The notes under the pieces: generated by a model | What the model saw: only the letters and a program-made list of their open reading frames with translations | Databases searched by the model: none | Told to the model about the DNA's origin: nothing | Made by a program: the position numbers and the translations under genes | Assembly (NCBI RefSeq): GCF_000313135.1 | Contig: NW_004457568.1 | Coordinates: forward strand, 1 to 56,849 | From: Acanthamoeba castellanii str. Neff | Taxonomy: Eukaryota > Discosea > Longamoebia > Acanthamoebidae | Direction: 5' to 3' | DNA: 56,849 nt | Part shown: piece after piece, positions 11,893 to 24,000 of the stretch | Layout: each line of letters opens with the position of its first letter | How positions within the stretch are numbered: position 1 is the stretch's first letter

Positions 11893-11926
11893 TTCGGCGG
11901 AAAAGTTTTAATACAAAGGCACAAGG

Positions 11927-13472
11927 ATGGACGCGCACGATGAGGACCTGCGGTTGGCTCTCGAGCTCTCCCTGGTGGAGTCGCTCCAAGCCCCAGGTCC
12001 CACGACGCCGTTGCGATCTAGCGCCACGTGGGCGAGAACGAGCACGCAAATCGCGGCGGGGCGAGATGAAGATGAAGAAATGGCCAGGATTTTGCGGCTC
12101 GGGCGGGAGGAGCAGGTGGCCGAGGAAGAGCGCATGACGCGACTCGCCCAACGCGAGTCCGAGCGAGAGCACCAGGAGTTTCTCGAGCAACGTGCCCTAC
12201 AGCGCGCCTTGCGTAGAAGTTCCTCTCCTGTCTCGACCCCCCCTTCTTCGCCATCCTTAGCCTCATCTTCAAGTTCATCTTCTTCGAGCTCTTCAGCCGC
12301 AACCCTTGCCGAGGTTCAGCAATGGACCACAGACGATGTACGCCCCCTTTGCACTCAAACTTTATTTCGCCTTTTCCGCTACTTGCTCTTGCTGACATCG
12401 GCCACAGGTGTGCGCGTGGCTGGAGAGGGAGGGACTGGGCCGCCACGCCAAGGCCTTCCGAAACGAAGTGGTCGACGGCCCGACCCTGCTCGAGATCGGC
12501 GACACCGAGCTGGCCAGCTGTCTCGGCGTCCCGCTGGGCCACCGCCGCCGGATCCTGCGCTTCACCGCAGCCGCACGCCTCCAAAACCAGCCCAAGCCAA
12601 ACCAACCACAATCACACCTTCAGCAACCGCAGCCACTACACCAACAACTGCACTTTCAGCCTCAGCGACGGCAACAGCATCCACGTCAACAAAGCCCACA
12701 CCAGCAGCAACGACAGCGAAAACGAGAAAGAGAACGAGAAGAGCAGGAGCGAGAGCGAGAGCGGAGGAAAAGGGAGGAGCGAGAGCGAAGGGAGGAGGAC
12801 GCACGTCTCGCCCGTGCGCTGCAGGAGGAAGAGGACACACTGCTGGCGAAGCAGCTCGAGCTCGAGTCCAGCCTCGAGGCCGGAGAAGTGATGGACCTCA
12901 CCGCTCTCGAGGCCGTTTCTGCTGCTGCCGACGCCGCGGCCGCCGCACCACCGGTCCCTGCCCCGATCGCGAGGCTCGCCCCAACCCGGCCTGCGCCGCC
13001 GTTGCCGCTCTGGTCGCTCCTCACTCAGCGCCTGGCCCATGCCACGCAGGACGCAGAAGACCACCAGATGTCATACGAGGTACACATGCATCAGCCAGAC
13101 CATGCGCCGCTCTCGCCTGAGCATGCTGTGATGTTTGTTTGCTGATCCTTGGGGGCTCGGAGCACAGGACTTGGTCAGCTTGCCGAACGTGGCCGTGGGC
13201 GTACGCGACATCGACCGGCTACCCACGATGACCTTCAGGGCGGGCATGACCTGCGAACCGTCGTACGTTACCACACCACCATCTGGGGCGTCATGATGCA
13301 GTTACTCATCTGTGTCTGTGTGTGCAGGTGCGTGATCTGCCTGAGCGACTTCACCACTGGCGACACCCTTCGGCGGATGGAGTGCATGCACGTCTTCCAC
13401 AAGGAGTGCGTGGACAAGTGGCTTCAGCAGAGCAAGAAGTGCCCCAGCTGCAACCGTGAGATGGATCTCTAA
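11927..13472 (+). CDS. RING-H2 ubiquitin ligase with UIM and SAM domains
   Basis: The spliced gene runs from ATG 11927 to a stop at 13470-13472. Residues ~5-18 (EDLRLALELSLVES) match a ubiquitin-interacting motif. After a Ser-rich linker, exon 2 begins a SAM domain (VCAWLEREGLGRHAKAF to GHRRRILRF). A Gln-rich tract and a long charged Arg/Glu coiled coil follow, with two more UIM-like helices (EEDARLARALQEEE, EEDTLLAKQLELE). The last exon is a RING-H2: CVIC, CMHVFH, KEC, CPSC, with all eight metal ligands present. It is probably an E3 ligase that binds ubiquitin through its UIMs and a partner through SAM; substrates are unknown. A short exon (about 13169-13265, ending ...FRAGMTCEP) joins the coiled coil to the RING. 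Confidence 0.82.
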
Positions 13473-13563
13473 ATGAGCTGTAACGAAATAAATAACAAAT
13501 AAATACCTGAGAATAAATAATTATAAATAAATAATTATAAATAAAAAATAACCCGCTACAAAG
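13473..13563 (+). terminator. AT-rich 3' end with repeated AATAAA
   Basis: A 91-bp spacer contains several overlapping AATAAA hexamers (from about 13487 to 13547) between the RING stop codon and the next ATG. Confidence 0.5.
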
Positions 13564-14816
13564 ATGGAAGGCAAGAAGATGCAAGAAGGAGACGAAGAGA
13601 TTCGGGTTGGAGTCCACATACGCGGGTCACCGGCAAGAGCGTCGCCGTTTCCCGTGGCGGCCATCAGCCTGATGCTGCCTCGCTCGGCCTCCATCACTGT
13701 ACTCAAGGACGTAGTGGCGACGCAGCACGCAGCCAGCGCTCGGCAGCAACCCTTCTCGCTCATTGACCCCTTCGCCCTCATCCGCTCGGCCAAGGTAATC
13801 TTTGGCGGCATCGTGCTGAGCGACACCACCACACTTGCACAGGCCGGCGTGCAAGATGGCGCCTCGCTCAATCTCGTCTTGGCATCATCATCTTCTGCAC
13901 CCTCGTCCCCACCAGTTGTGCCTCATCTCGCTTCATCTTCTACACCGACATCATCTGCACCAATTTCTTCTACTACTTCGCCTCTCTATCCTCTTCCTTC
14001 ACCTTCTTCTGCGCTCCAGGCGTGCTACCTGAGCTCGCTGCCGCGCATCTCCGAGCTGCATCCCAACGTGGGCCTCACCTCGGGCGGCCAGCGCGTGCTC
14101 ATCGTCGGGACCAACTTCAGCCGCAACTGCACCTGCCGCTTCGGCCCCGTGCGCAACCTCCCGCTCAAGTACCACAGGCAAGTTCGTGTGTCGTGCGTGT
14201 CGTGTCATGCGTGTCGTGTGTCGTGCGTGCGTGTGTCGTGTAGCAGGCCTGTGTGCCGGTTCTCACAACGTTGGCCGCATTCAGTGAGGAGCTGTTGGAG
14301 GTGATTGCTCCGCCACACCCGACGGGCGTAGTTTCTGTACAGATCTGCAACCCCTTTCCCTTGGCCATCCTCCGTCGAGGTGCGCTGCCTCTGTCCTGCG
14401 ATTGTGCGCGTGCGGTGGTGCATGTGCGTGTGCGGTGGTGCGTGCGCCCTGATGAACTTGGCCTTCAGTTATGCGACCCACAGAGAGCGAAGATACCACC
14501 GAGACGGAGACCGAGACGGAGGCGGAGACCGATACAGCGAGTCCACTGCCGGGTGCCGGGGCTTCAGGCAGCTGGAGCAACGACGACGTCCTGTTCCATT
14601 ACATCAGCAGAGAGCAGCTCGAACGCGAGGTGATGGTACGCGTCCCACCATCTGACCCGGCTTTGCTTCCAGAACTCACGCTCGAGAGAGTTGTGGTCGC
14701 ACCAGGTGCCGGTCGGAGCCGACGCCTGCCGAGAGAAGATAGCGGAGGCGCTCTATGGGATGGGCGCCAGCAGCATCAACTACCGACGCGACGACGAGGA
14801 CGGCTTCATGGGATGA
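13564..14816 (+). CDS. IPT/TIG-domain protein
   Basis: ATG 13564 opens a first exon with a ubiquitin-like pattern (SASITVLKDVV...DPFALIRSAKVIFGGIVLSDTTTLAQAGVQDGASLNLVL), suggesting an N-terminal ubiquitin-like fold. A Ser/Pro/Thr linker follows, then an IPT/TIG immunoglobulin-like domain (PRISELHPNVGLTSGGQRVLIVGTNF, continued after an intron as ELLEVIAPPHPTGVVSVQICNP). The 3' part has an acidic Thr/Glu repeat (TESEDTTETETETEAE) and then ISREQLEREVM. A 37-bp GT-AG intron (14635-14671) best explains the end: splicing gives ...ADACREKIAEALYGMGASS and a stop at 14814-14816. Without it the frame runs to 14884 with low-complexity sequence. The molecular role is not known. Confidence 0.7.
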
Positions 14817-14989
14817 ACACTCACCAGCACACCGACGTTGGTACCGACTCACACCACCGCACACACGTGCGTCGGTCAGGCTAACGTCAGCAACCAGGCC
14901 CAAGACGAACGCACCACCGAAGCCCAAGCCGAATCGTGTACAGAGCTTGAGAAATGAAGTGCTTTCATTGATGACACGATGTACAGTGT

Positions 14990-15010
14990 TTCTCTCTCTC
15001 TCTCTCTCGC
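14990..15010. repeat. TC microsatellite between convergent genes
   Basis: A CT-dinucleotide run lies just outside the stop codon of the giant minus-strand gene. The 195-bp spacer 14817-15011 holds no supported gene. Confidence 0.7.
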
Positions 15011-15011
15011 T

Positions 15012-18000
15012 CTACAGGCGCGCGACGTCGGTGTCCACGTCGCCGGTGACGCCCTCGTAGCCACCATTGATGGAGCCAAAGGGCGGCGGCACGTACGACC
15101 CGGTGTTCTCGCGCCGCCCGAACTCTTCGCCCTGCAGCAGCGGCCTCTCGTTCTCGGCCACCGACAGGCCCAGCTCCTCCGTGGTACCCTTCTTGTTCGT
15201 CGACTTCGTGATCACCGGGCACGGCAGGACCAGCACGAAGACGGCGGCCACGGTCGGCAGGAGCGCCCACACGTACCACATGATGAGCGGCAGCAGGCCC
15301 GCGCTGTGGTTGAGGGTGAAGAGGAAGGCGAAGCCGCAGCCGGCGCTGGCGAGCGTCGTGACGCCGGAGATGAGGCCCGGGCTCACGCGCCACCAGCCCT
15401 TGACCAGCGACGTCAGCACCAGCATGCCGCACAGGCTCGCCACGCCGTCGACGGCCACGGCGACGATCGCGGCAATGAAGATGATTTTGTGCGTCACCTC
15501 GTCGTCGTCGTAGCGCAGCCGCGTGAGGATCGACATGCCGACCACCACCGCGGCCAGGAGCAGCGCGGGCGCGGCGGCCGGTACGCGGCGGCTGCGGCTG
15601 CGGATGGCGGCGAAGGTGTGGAAGAGCAGCGACGCGACCACGAACAGGCCGCATAGGCCGAGGCCGCCGGTGAACACGCTCCAGCCCACCGACTGGCCGG
15701 CGCGGGCCGGCGCCTGGGCGATGACGAAGGGGATGGCGACGGCGGCCAGAGCCGTCACCGCGCGGCGGACCACCGGCACCAGCAGGCGCGACCACGAGTC
15801 CCGGAGGAAGAGGGCGCCGAGGCCCAGCGCGCCGAGGCCCAGGAAGACGGCCAGCACGCAGATGTGGAACACGCCGAGCAGGTGGCAGCCCGACACGAAC
15901 GAGCTCACCATCCAGTAGGCCGCTTCGACGATCGACACCACGCGCGGGTCCCACGTCGTGTCGGACTCGACGAGGCCCGCCAGCGCTGCGGTGATCACGA
16001 ACGGCCCCCAGGCCGCCGGGATGACGCTGCCGGTGATGACCCACCAGCCAAAGCCGATGGCCATCATGCCGCCGAAGAGCACCAGCACGCTCAGGCCGTA
16101 GTCCCATTCGGTGGGCGCGCCCACGGCCATCGGGTGGTGGACCGCGTCGGCGCCGGCGGCGGTGACGAACAGCACGAAGGGCACGTCTTCCCCGGCATCG
16201 GCGGCGGTGGAGTGGTTGGCGGAGTGGTTGCTGCTGACAGGGACGACGTTCTTCAATGGCGTCAGGTGGAGCACGGCGCGGAGGCGGTGGTGCTGGTGGT
16301 CGAGGTCGAGCGACACGAAGTGGTCGCGCCGGCAGCGCTCAAGCTCGGCGTCGGGCCGGCACGCGAGGTAGGGCTCGAGCCAGGGCGCCTGCCGCACGGT
16401 GAGCCACAGCCACGAGTTGCGGTCGGTCTGCTCCGTCGGCTGCAGGCAGTAGCCCTCATCGTCGCCGACGTCGGCCGGCAGCGCTTCGAGGAACTGGGTC
16501 GAGAGGTCGGCCTTGATCTCGCGCGTGCGGAGCAGGTTGACCGACGGCGTGCGCGACGGACCGAGCTGAGGCGGGACGAGCGTGGCCGCGGCCGCCTCGC
16601 GCACGACGAGCGTGGGCATCTGGAAGGTCGCCGCCGCCGCCGCTGCCGAAGCGCTGGTGTGGTTGAATACGACGCTGTTGATGCCGTCGGCGAGCTCCAC
16701 GCGCAGGTAGCCCTGCTCTTGCCACGATGCGATGATCCACTCCACGTGCAACAGCGGCTGCTGGTTAAGCTCGCTGCTGACGTCATCGCCAAACTCCCTG
16801 CGCGACAGAGCCGAGACGAACGGCGCGGTGCCGTTGGTGGTGTCGTTGCCGTGGGGCGGAGGCGGCGGCACGATGGGCACGAGCGCCTCGACGACCGAGA
16901 GCGAGGCCGGGTTGAGCACTACGTCGCGCGCGGTGCCGTTGGTCGCGTTGTGCAGGAGCGCGGCGACGGCGAGCGGGCCGTGGAGCCGCACGCGGGGCAT
17001 GTGGCGCGGCGACACCAGCGCCGAGCCGTAGAGCGACACCCGCTGCCTGGCGTCCTGCATCAGCAGCGTGGCCCCCGACGCCGCGGTGCCATTGATCGTG
17101 GCGTTGTCCGGCACGCCGAGCAGCCAGCGGCAGTAGGGCGCCTCGGCGTTTTCGCTGACGAACAAGTCGAGCGCGCTCGTGTTGGCCGGGCCGAAGACAG
17201 GCGGCGCGACGGTGACGATGCCGCCCGCCGCGGTCAGGTCGAGCAGGAAGCGGTCGTCGACGGCCAGCGCGGCGGCCCCGATCGTGGTGCGCACCCAGGG
17301 CTGGAGGTCGTCGTCGAGCGTTACGGCCGCCGGGACCTGGAGCAGGTTGACCCGCCGCACCGCGCGATCGGCTCCGAGGCCGCCCAGGCTTAGCGCGGGC
17401 GTGGTCAGGTTGACACTCGCCAACCGAAGCCCATAGAACGAGCATGCCTGGGCCGCCGCCACTGCGGTGGCGCTACCCAGCGCCGCGGCGGCCTCGCCAG
17501 CGAACCACGGCGAGAAGGGCGTAGACGGCGCGGCGAGCCCGGCGCCCAGCAGGCAGCCGTCGACGAACGACGCGCCGCCGCTGCCGAAGGCGTAGCCGTC
17601 GAAGGTCAGTTGCGCGCGTTGGCCCGTGGCGACGATGGCGCGAGTGGCCAGCAGCGCTGGAGCGGCGACGGTGACAGTGGCGTTGACCACCAGCGTAGTG
17701 TTCTCCACGCTGGCCAGATAGACCGACGACGCGGACGAGCCGGCTGCGGGCGTATCGGGGGTGACGATGACCAGGTCGGCGAAGGCGGTGCCGGCCACGC
17801 GGGCGGCGATGGGGCGCCGGGCGTCGATCTTGAGATGGTCGACGTGGTTGGTGCGCACCTCGAGCAGGCCCACCACGGTGCTGCACAGGCCGGGCGGGTC
17901 GATCGAGCGGATGTCGACAGACTGGACCGACGGCCCCGGCGACTGGTCGGCGATGTCGATAGTGGCCTTGGACCGCGAGCCGCTCTCGGCGAGCATAGTG

Positions 18001-21000
18001 ACCGAGAGCCCGACGGACGGCGGCACGTCAACGAGCAGGTCCCAGTCGACGGCGACGGGGAACGGCGGCTGCGGGCGGCCCTTGCCGTTGAGGCTGACGG
18101 TGGCCGACTGGGCCGACCCGACGACGTGGTAGATGATGCCCGACTGGGCGTCCATGCTGACCACCTGGCCCGGCACCGTCACATTGATCGTCACCACCGG
18201 CCGATCGTCGCCCACGCGGTGGCCGCCTGGCAATGATGACGTGACATTGCTGTCGACAGCAACGCCGTCACCGAGCGGCCCGGCGGGATTGCCGCCGTAG
18301 ACGAACAGCAGGTCCTGAAGGTGGACCTGCTCGAGGGTGAGCGCCGCGCCGTCGGGGCCGACCGGCGCCACGACGTTGCCGTTGATGCTGGGCGGCACCG
18401 GCAGCCCGCCGCTGTAGAAGGCCACCTGGTCTACGTCGGTGTCATCGCCCAGGAGCACGGTCACGTTGCGCACGGGCGAGGCCAGCAGCAGCTGATCTGA
18501 GCCGTGGCCCAGATCGAACCGCGCCGTGACCCGACCGACGCCAGCGCTGGCCGGCACCGCGAGCCAGGTGACGTTGTCCGCGCCCGGCCCGAGGCTCACC
18601 GCCACGCTGGCCGCCACCACGTCGGCGGCGTAGAACGAGTCGTCGGCCCAGCCCGTGGCGATGGTGACGTTGATCGGCCCCGTGTAGATCACCGGGCACG
18701 GGTCGGCGCAGGCCGCGGAGGGCAGGCCGTGCTGGGTCATCAGCCCGCAGAGCCAGGCCGACGGCTTGGTCCCCACATGCACCGGCGACGGCGCACCCGA
18801 CGACGAGCTGCGGTCGCGCGCGGCGAGGCACGCGCTGTCGAGGTAGTAGTGCTGGGCCGGCGCGCGCGGGCCGGTGCCCGAGGCCAGCCGCACGAGCGCA
18901 GATGGGAGCTGTGCGGGCGGCTGGGCGATCGCGACGGGCGCGAGGATGTCCTGCAGCGGGTCGACGCTCACGATCGCGGTCTGGGCCGGGCCGACGTCGA
19001 CCGTGGTCAGGTGGCCGGCCAGCAGCACCGGGCTGTTGGTCGCCGCGATGCGGGCCTCGTTCACCGTCGTCGCGTTGGTGTCGACAAAGTCGAAGAAGAA
19101 CTCGGTGCCGGTGGTGCCCTCGGCCATGCGCAGCACCGTGCCGCCTACGCCGAACTGGATCTGGACCCGCTGGATCTGGTCGAACATGAGGTGGAAGAAG
19201 CTGCCGTCGCCCTCCACGTCGTAGATCAAGATGGCGTTCTCCTGCACGTCGTACTGGAGCGGCCGCGTCTCGGCCGACGCCTCGATAATCACGCTCACCG
19301 TCTGGCCGCCGGCGCCGCCGGGCGGAATGGCGTCGAGCCACACAGTGCAGCGCATGTCGGTCACCCGCTGGTTGTTGCCGATGCGCAGCTCGTGGTCCCC
19401 GCCGTCGCGGAACGAGTACCGCACCTCGGACTTGCCGTCGCAGCCGGTGATCTGCTGAGCGATGGTGCTGCCGGGCGCGCCGTGGGCCACGATCACGACC
19501 GAGTCGTCGCGCTCCGGCGCCAACAGGGTCACCCGCGACCGCGTGTTGGGCGCGCCGTGGACCAGGTACGTGCGCCGCTCGACGCTGCTGTGCCGCAGCG
19601 TGTTGGCCACGCCCAGCGCGTTCTCGACCACGAGCCACGCGGGCGTCACCGTCACGTCGAGCTCCACGCCGGCGTCGGTCACAATCGTCACCTCGCTCGC
19701 GTCGACGCCCGCGCCGCCCGCGATCGTCGTGCTGCCGTGCAGGAGGTGCATGCCCTGGACCACGAACAGATCGTCGGCCACGCCGCCCGTCACGCTCGCG
19801 GTCACGCCCGCCCGCACGTCGGCCAGCGTGTAGGTGGCGGGCCGCTGGAGGTCGCCCGATACGGTGAGGACCTGGTAGGCCGCCGGCAGCGTCACCTGGG
19901 CCGCGCTGGGGCCGTCGATGGCCGAGAGCGAGCCCGACGCGATCGTGAGCTGCGTGGCGGTGATGGTGCTCGACACGGCCCAGGCCTCGCCCGACAGGGT
20001 GAGCGGGTGCGGGTAGGCCGCCGCGGCGCCCGCGAGCGACACGTTGTTGGTCACCATCGACTCGAGCAGCGTCGCGCAGGGCACGCCCCACACGCCGTAG
20101 GCCACGCCCGTCGTGGGCTGCGCGACGTGGAGCAGCGCGCAGGTCGACACCGTCACGCCGGGCGCCGTGTCGGGCGACACCACCTGCGGCGACACGGTCA
20201 TCGCGCTCACGCCGGGGTACTCGGAGACGAGGAAGCGCAGGGTGGCGGTGGCATAGGCCGGCATGGCGACAGTCTGGGCCACGTAGCCGACGGCCCAGGT
20301 GAAGGGCGTGGCGCCCGGGTTGCCGTAGGCCGCGATGGCCTGGCCCGAGGGGAGGCCCGCGCGCGACAGGTGCGGCGCGCCTGAGCCCACCCCGATGCCC
20401 ATCGGCGCAAAGTCCACCGTCAGTCCCGCCGGCGTCTGGTAGATCGAGTACGTCAGGTCCGTCTGGTCCGCCGCACGCATCTCCGCCATCGGCTTCATCA
20501 TCGTCATCATCGTTGTGTTCATCATCATCGTGCCGTCATCATCATCGTTGACGATGACGCCGTGGCCGTTGTAGTAGCCATCACCATCATCATCATCATC
20601 GTAGCCGAGAGCAGAGTGGCCGGTCTGCGGGTTGAAGGCGACCATGCCGAGGTTGACGGAGGACTGCGAGCCCGAGGCGGCGGCGATGGAGTCGAAGAGG
20701 CGGCGCGAGTTGTCGTAGAGCGGCCACGACCGGTCCCAGTGCTTGTTGAAGAGGGTCCAGCACTTGCGCTTCCACAGCAGCCGGATGCAGGCCTGGATCT
20801 TGATGCCGAACCCGGCGCGCAGGACGAGGCGCAGGCGCACGGCGCCCTTGATGCCGTTGAGGCGCACCAGGTAGGCGATCTCGTTGAAGGTGACCCAGCC
20901 GTCGCTGTCGATGTCGACAAAGGCGGCGTCGCCCTCGAGCGTGATGGTGAGGTAGACCTCGCCGCGGAAGATGAAGATGCTGACGCCGACGCCGCCCTTG

Positions 21001-24000
21001 AAGCCGATGGCGGCCTGGACGGGCCACCGCTCGGAGCCGTCGTCGTTGCGGGTGGGCAGGGCCAGGGCGCCGAAGAGGGCGCCCGGCGAGCCGGTCTTGT
21101 AGGCGTCGGCCAGGCCCGAGTACATGAGGGCCACGCCGCCGAAGCTCAGCGTGAACCGCGCGTTGACGCCCAGCACCAGATCGACGCGCGGGAAGACCCA
21201 CACGGGGATCCACCACTCCTTGGACACGAAGAAGGTGACGTCGGGCAGCGTGACGCCGGCCAGCGGGAAGTCCTGGCCGAGCATGGCGCTCACCAGGTTC
21301 TGGCCGATGTTGTCGAACATGTAGAGCCGCACGCCGAAGTGGCCCGAGGTGACGACGCCGGCGTAGAAGGCCGACACGGTGTGCTTGAGCTGCGGGTTGG
21401 CGTCGGCGGTGCCGTTGAACTGGAGGCCGCCGGGCGGGATGGCGCCGTCGTAGATGGGGATCGGCACCGGCGTGTTGAAGTCGACGACGAAGTCGCGCAC
21501 CAGCTGGACGACGTTGCACCCGTCGCCCTCGAGCGCGGCCGCGATCTGGCGCACGGTGTCGAGCTTGTGGTAGATGTCGACAAAGGTGCGCAGGGCGTCG
21601 ACGACGCCGTTGAGCTGGCACTCGCCGTTGACCCGGCACGCGTAGATGAGGAGCTGGATCATGTTGAGGTCGTGGCCGAACACGTCGGAGAGGCCCGGGA
21701 TCGGGCGCAGGAGCAGGCCGTTGGGGCCGAGCACGGGCTCGAGAGGGCGCAGGAGCCGGTCGACGGTCTGCGACACCGTTGACGACACGACGTGCGACAG
21801 GAGGCGGCCCACGCAGAAGCGGATGTCGGTCAGCGCGAACTTGGGCACCAGCGCCTGGTTGGGCGCGCGCAGGTCCCAGCCCCAGGTGAGGTTGAGCGCG
21901 GCCTGCCAGTGGGGCAGGGCGTCGAGCGCGTCGGGCGCGTGGGCCAACCGCTCGGCCAGCTTGCCGCCCAGGCCCAGCTCGGCCTTGCCGTAGATCTGCG
22001 CCCGCACGGCGAGGTCCACCTGGAAGCGGGGGTCGACGGTGAGCCGGCCCTCGAGCAGCTTGGGCTGGTCGATCGAGAGGTCGGCCCCGATCCAGCCGAT
22101 GGTGCCCGACAGGCCGCAGCCGCCCACCACCTCGAGCGCGATGTCACCCGTGAAGACCTCGGGCGACTGGTCGAAGCGGAAGTCGAGGCCGTGGGTGCGG
22201 TTGAAGGCCATGACGAACTGCAGGTCCCACTCCATGACCACCGCGCCGGCGCACTTGAGGTCGAGCGCCGCGAAGCCGTGGCCGCCCAGGCTGAACCCGA
22301 GCCGGGCGAGGGGCCGCGAGTTGGTGCCGCGGAAGTGGAGCGGCCACACGTACTCGGGGGACGTGACGTCGGGCACGGCCGGGCACTCGGCCAGCACCGG
22401 CGCCAGCTCGCGGCACAGGGCCTTGGTGATGAGCGTGAGCACCAGCTGGTCCAGCTTCTGCATGTCGGCCGTCGTGTTGCGCTGCAGCAGCGACGTCGTG
22501 ATGCCGTTGATGGCCGTCGTGAGCCGGTTCATGGCGTCGGCGCCGTTCATCCGCCCGACGCTGTCGGTCATCAGCGCCGTGACCAGTTTGTCGATCAGCG
22601 GCACCACGGGGCCGCCGGCCCGCAGCGGCCCGGTGTGGCCGAACAGGCGGCCCAGGAACTGGGCGAAGCCCGACTCCCACTGGGCCAGGAAGCGCGACGA
22701 GAAGTAGTCCAGCAGGGACTGCTTGAGGAGGGCCTTGAGCAGCTCCTGCGCGAAGCCCTGGCCGCAGCCGCGCTGCGACACGCTGGGGCGCTGGCCGCCG
22801 GCGAGGAAGGCCCCCAGGTCGGGCACGCCGACGTCGATCGAGCACTGCACGCTGGTGCTGAAGCCCACCACGGCCGTGAAGCCCGCATTGCCCGAGATCT
22901 CGAGCCGGCCCTGCGTGTCGATCAAGGCCCCGGCCTCGGGGCTCGACCAAGTGTCGACCGTCACAAGCTCTGTCGACGACAACGACTTTTCGGCGGAAAC
23001 AAACTCGAGCGCGGTGACGTCAGCGGCTGACGTGGGCAGGAGGCGGACGATGAGGGTGGCGGGGTCGCCCAGCCAGGCGTGGGCCGTGAGCAGGTTGAGC
23101 GAGACCGGGCCGAAGTAGAACCGCAGCGTGCCCTGCACGTCGAACCCGGCCCGCGCCGAGAAGTAGGTCCCGGCCGGGTCGAGCCCGAACGACACCCCGC
23201 CTTCATCGCCGCCGAAGCGGGCCAGCAGCCGCATGCGGAAGTCGAACTCGCCCAGCAGGGACAGGTCGCCGCTGGCGCCGAGGCCCACCGGCACCTGCGC
23301 GTTGTTGAAGAGCGAGCTGGTGTCGAACCGCAGCTGGTCGACGTAGGAGCGGTTGAAGGGCACCACGACCAGGTCGACCGTGAGGCCCGCTTCGGACAGG
23401 GTCGCGTTGGCGCAGGCCGTCGTGGTGCCGCCGAAGGCGCCGCGGGCCACGCGGCAGTAGGTGCCCAGCGAGAAGGGCTCGTGGTTGACGCACACGCTGG
23501 TGTGGAGCTCGGCGAGCGACGAGGCGAGGCTGTCGGACAGGAGCGACCCGAAGCCGTGCTGGCTGAAGGGCAGCCGCACGCCGGCGGCCTTGGCCGTGAC
23601 GATGGCCTGCGACACGTTGGAGGCCAGGCCCATCCACGTGCAGATCGAGTCGTTGGTATGCAACAGGCTGCGGAATGTGTCGACAGCCTGCGCGGTGCCG
23701 TTGAACTCGGCTGTCCAGCTGGTGAGCGCCTGCGTGGTCAGGGCCTTGAGCGCATCGAGGCTGTCGACGGCCCAGCGGCCCTCCTGGGCGAATCGCACGT
23801 CGGGCAGGTCCGTGTCGACGCGCTGGAGGTCGGTCATCTGCAGGCCGCCCACCGCGGCCGAGTTGTTGAGGGCCACGCCCACCGCGAACTGGTCGAAGAA
23901 GGTCTCGCGCGGCGGGTACAGCTCGGCCATGGTCTGGTAGCGCCCCACGCCCTTGACCTCGACCTCGACCTGGCTCAGCGCCGCGTGCTGGCCCGACGTG

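Noticed and set aside
14672..14884. Unspliced C-terminus of the IPT/TIG protein ending at 14884
   Set aside because: Its sequence is Arg/His/Gln low complexity, whereas splicing the 37-bp intron gives a plausible helical end with a stop at 14816.
15864..20384. Long plus-strand open frames (about 500 and 630 codons) opposite the giant gene
   Set aside because: They are Arg/Gly/Ala/His-rich antisense shadows caused by high GC at third positions; the minus strand is a single 13-kb frame with coherent protein sequence.
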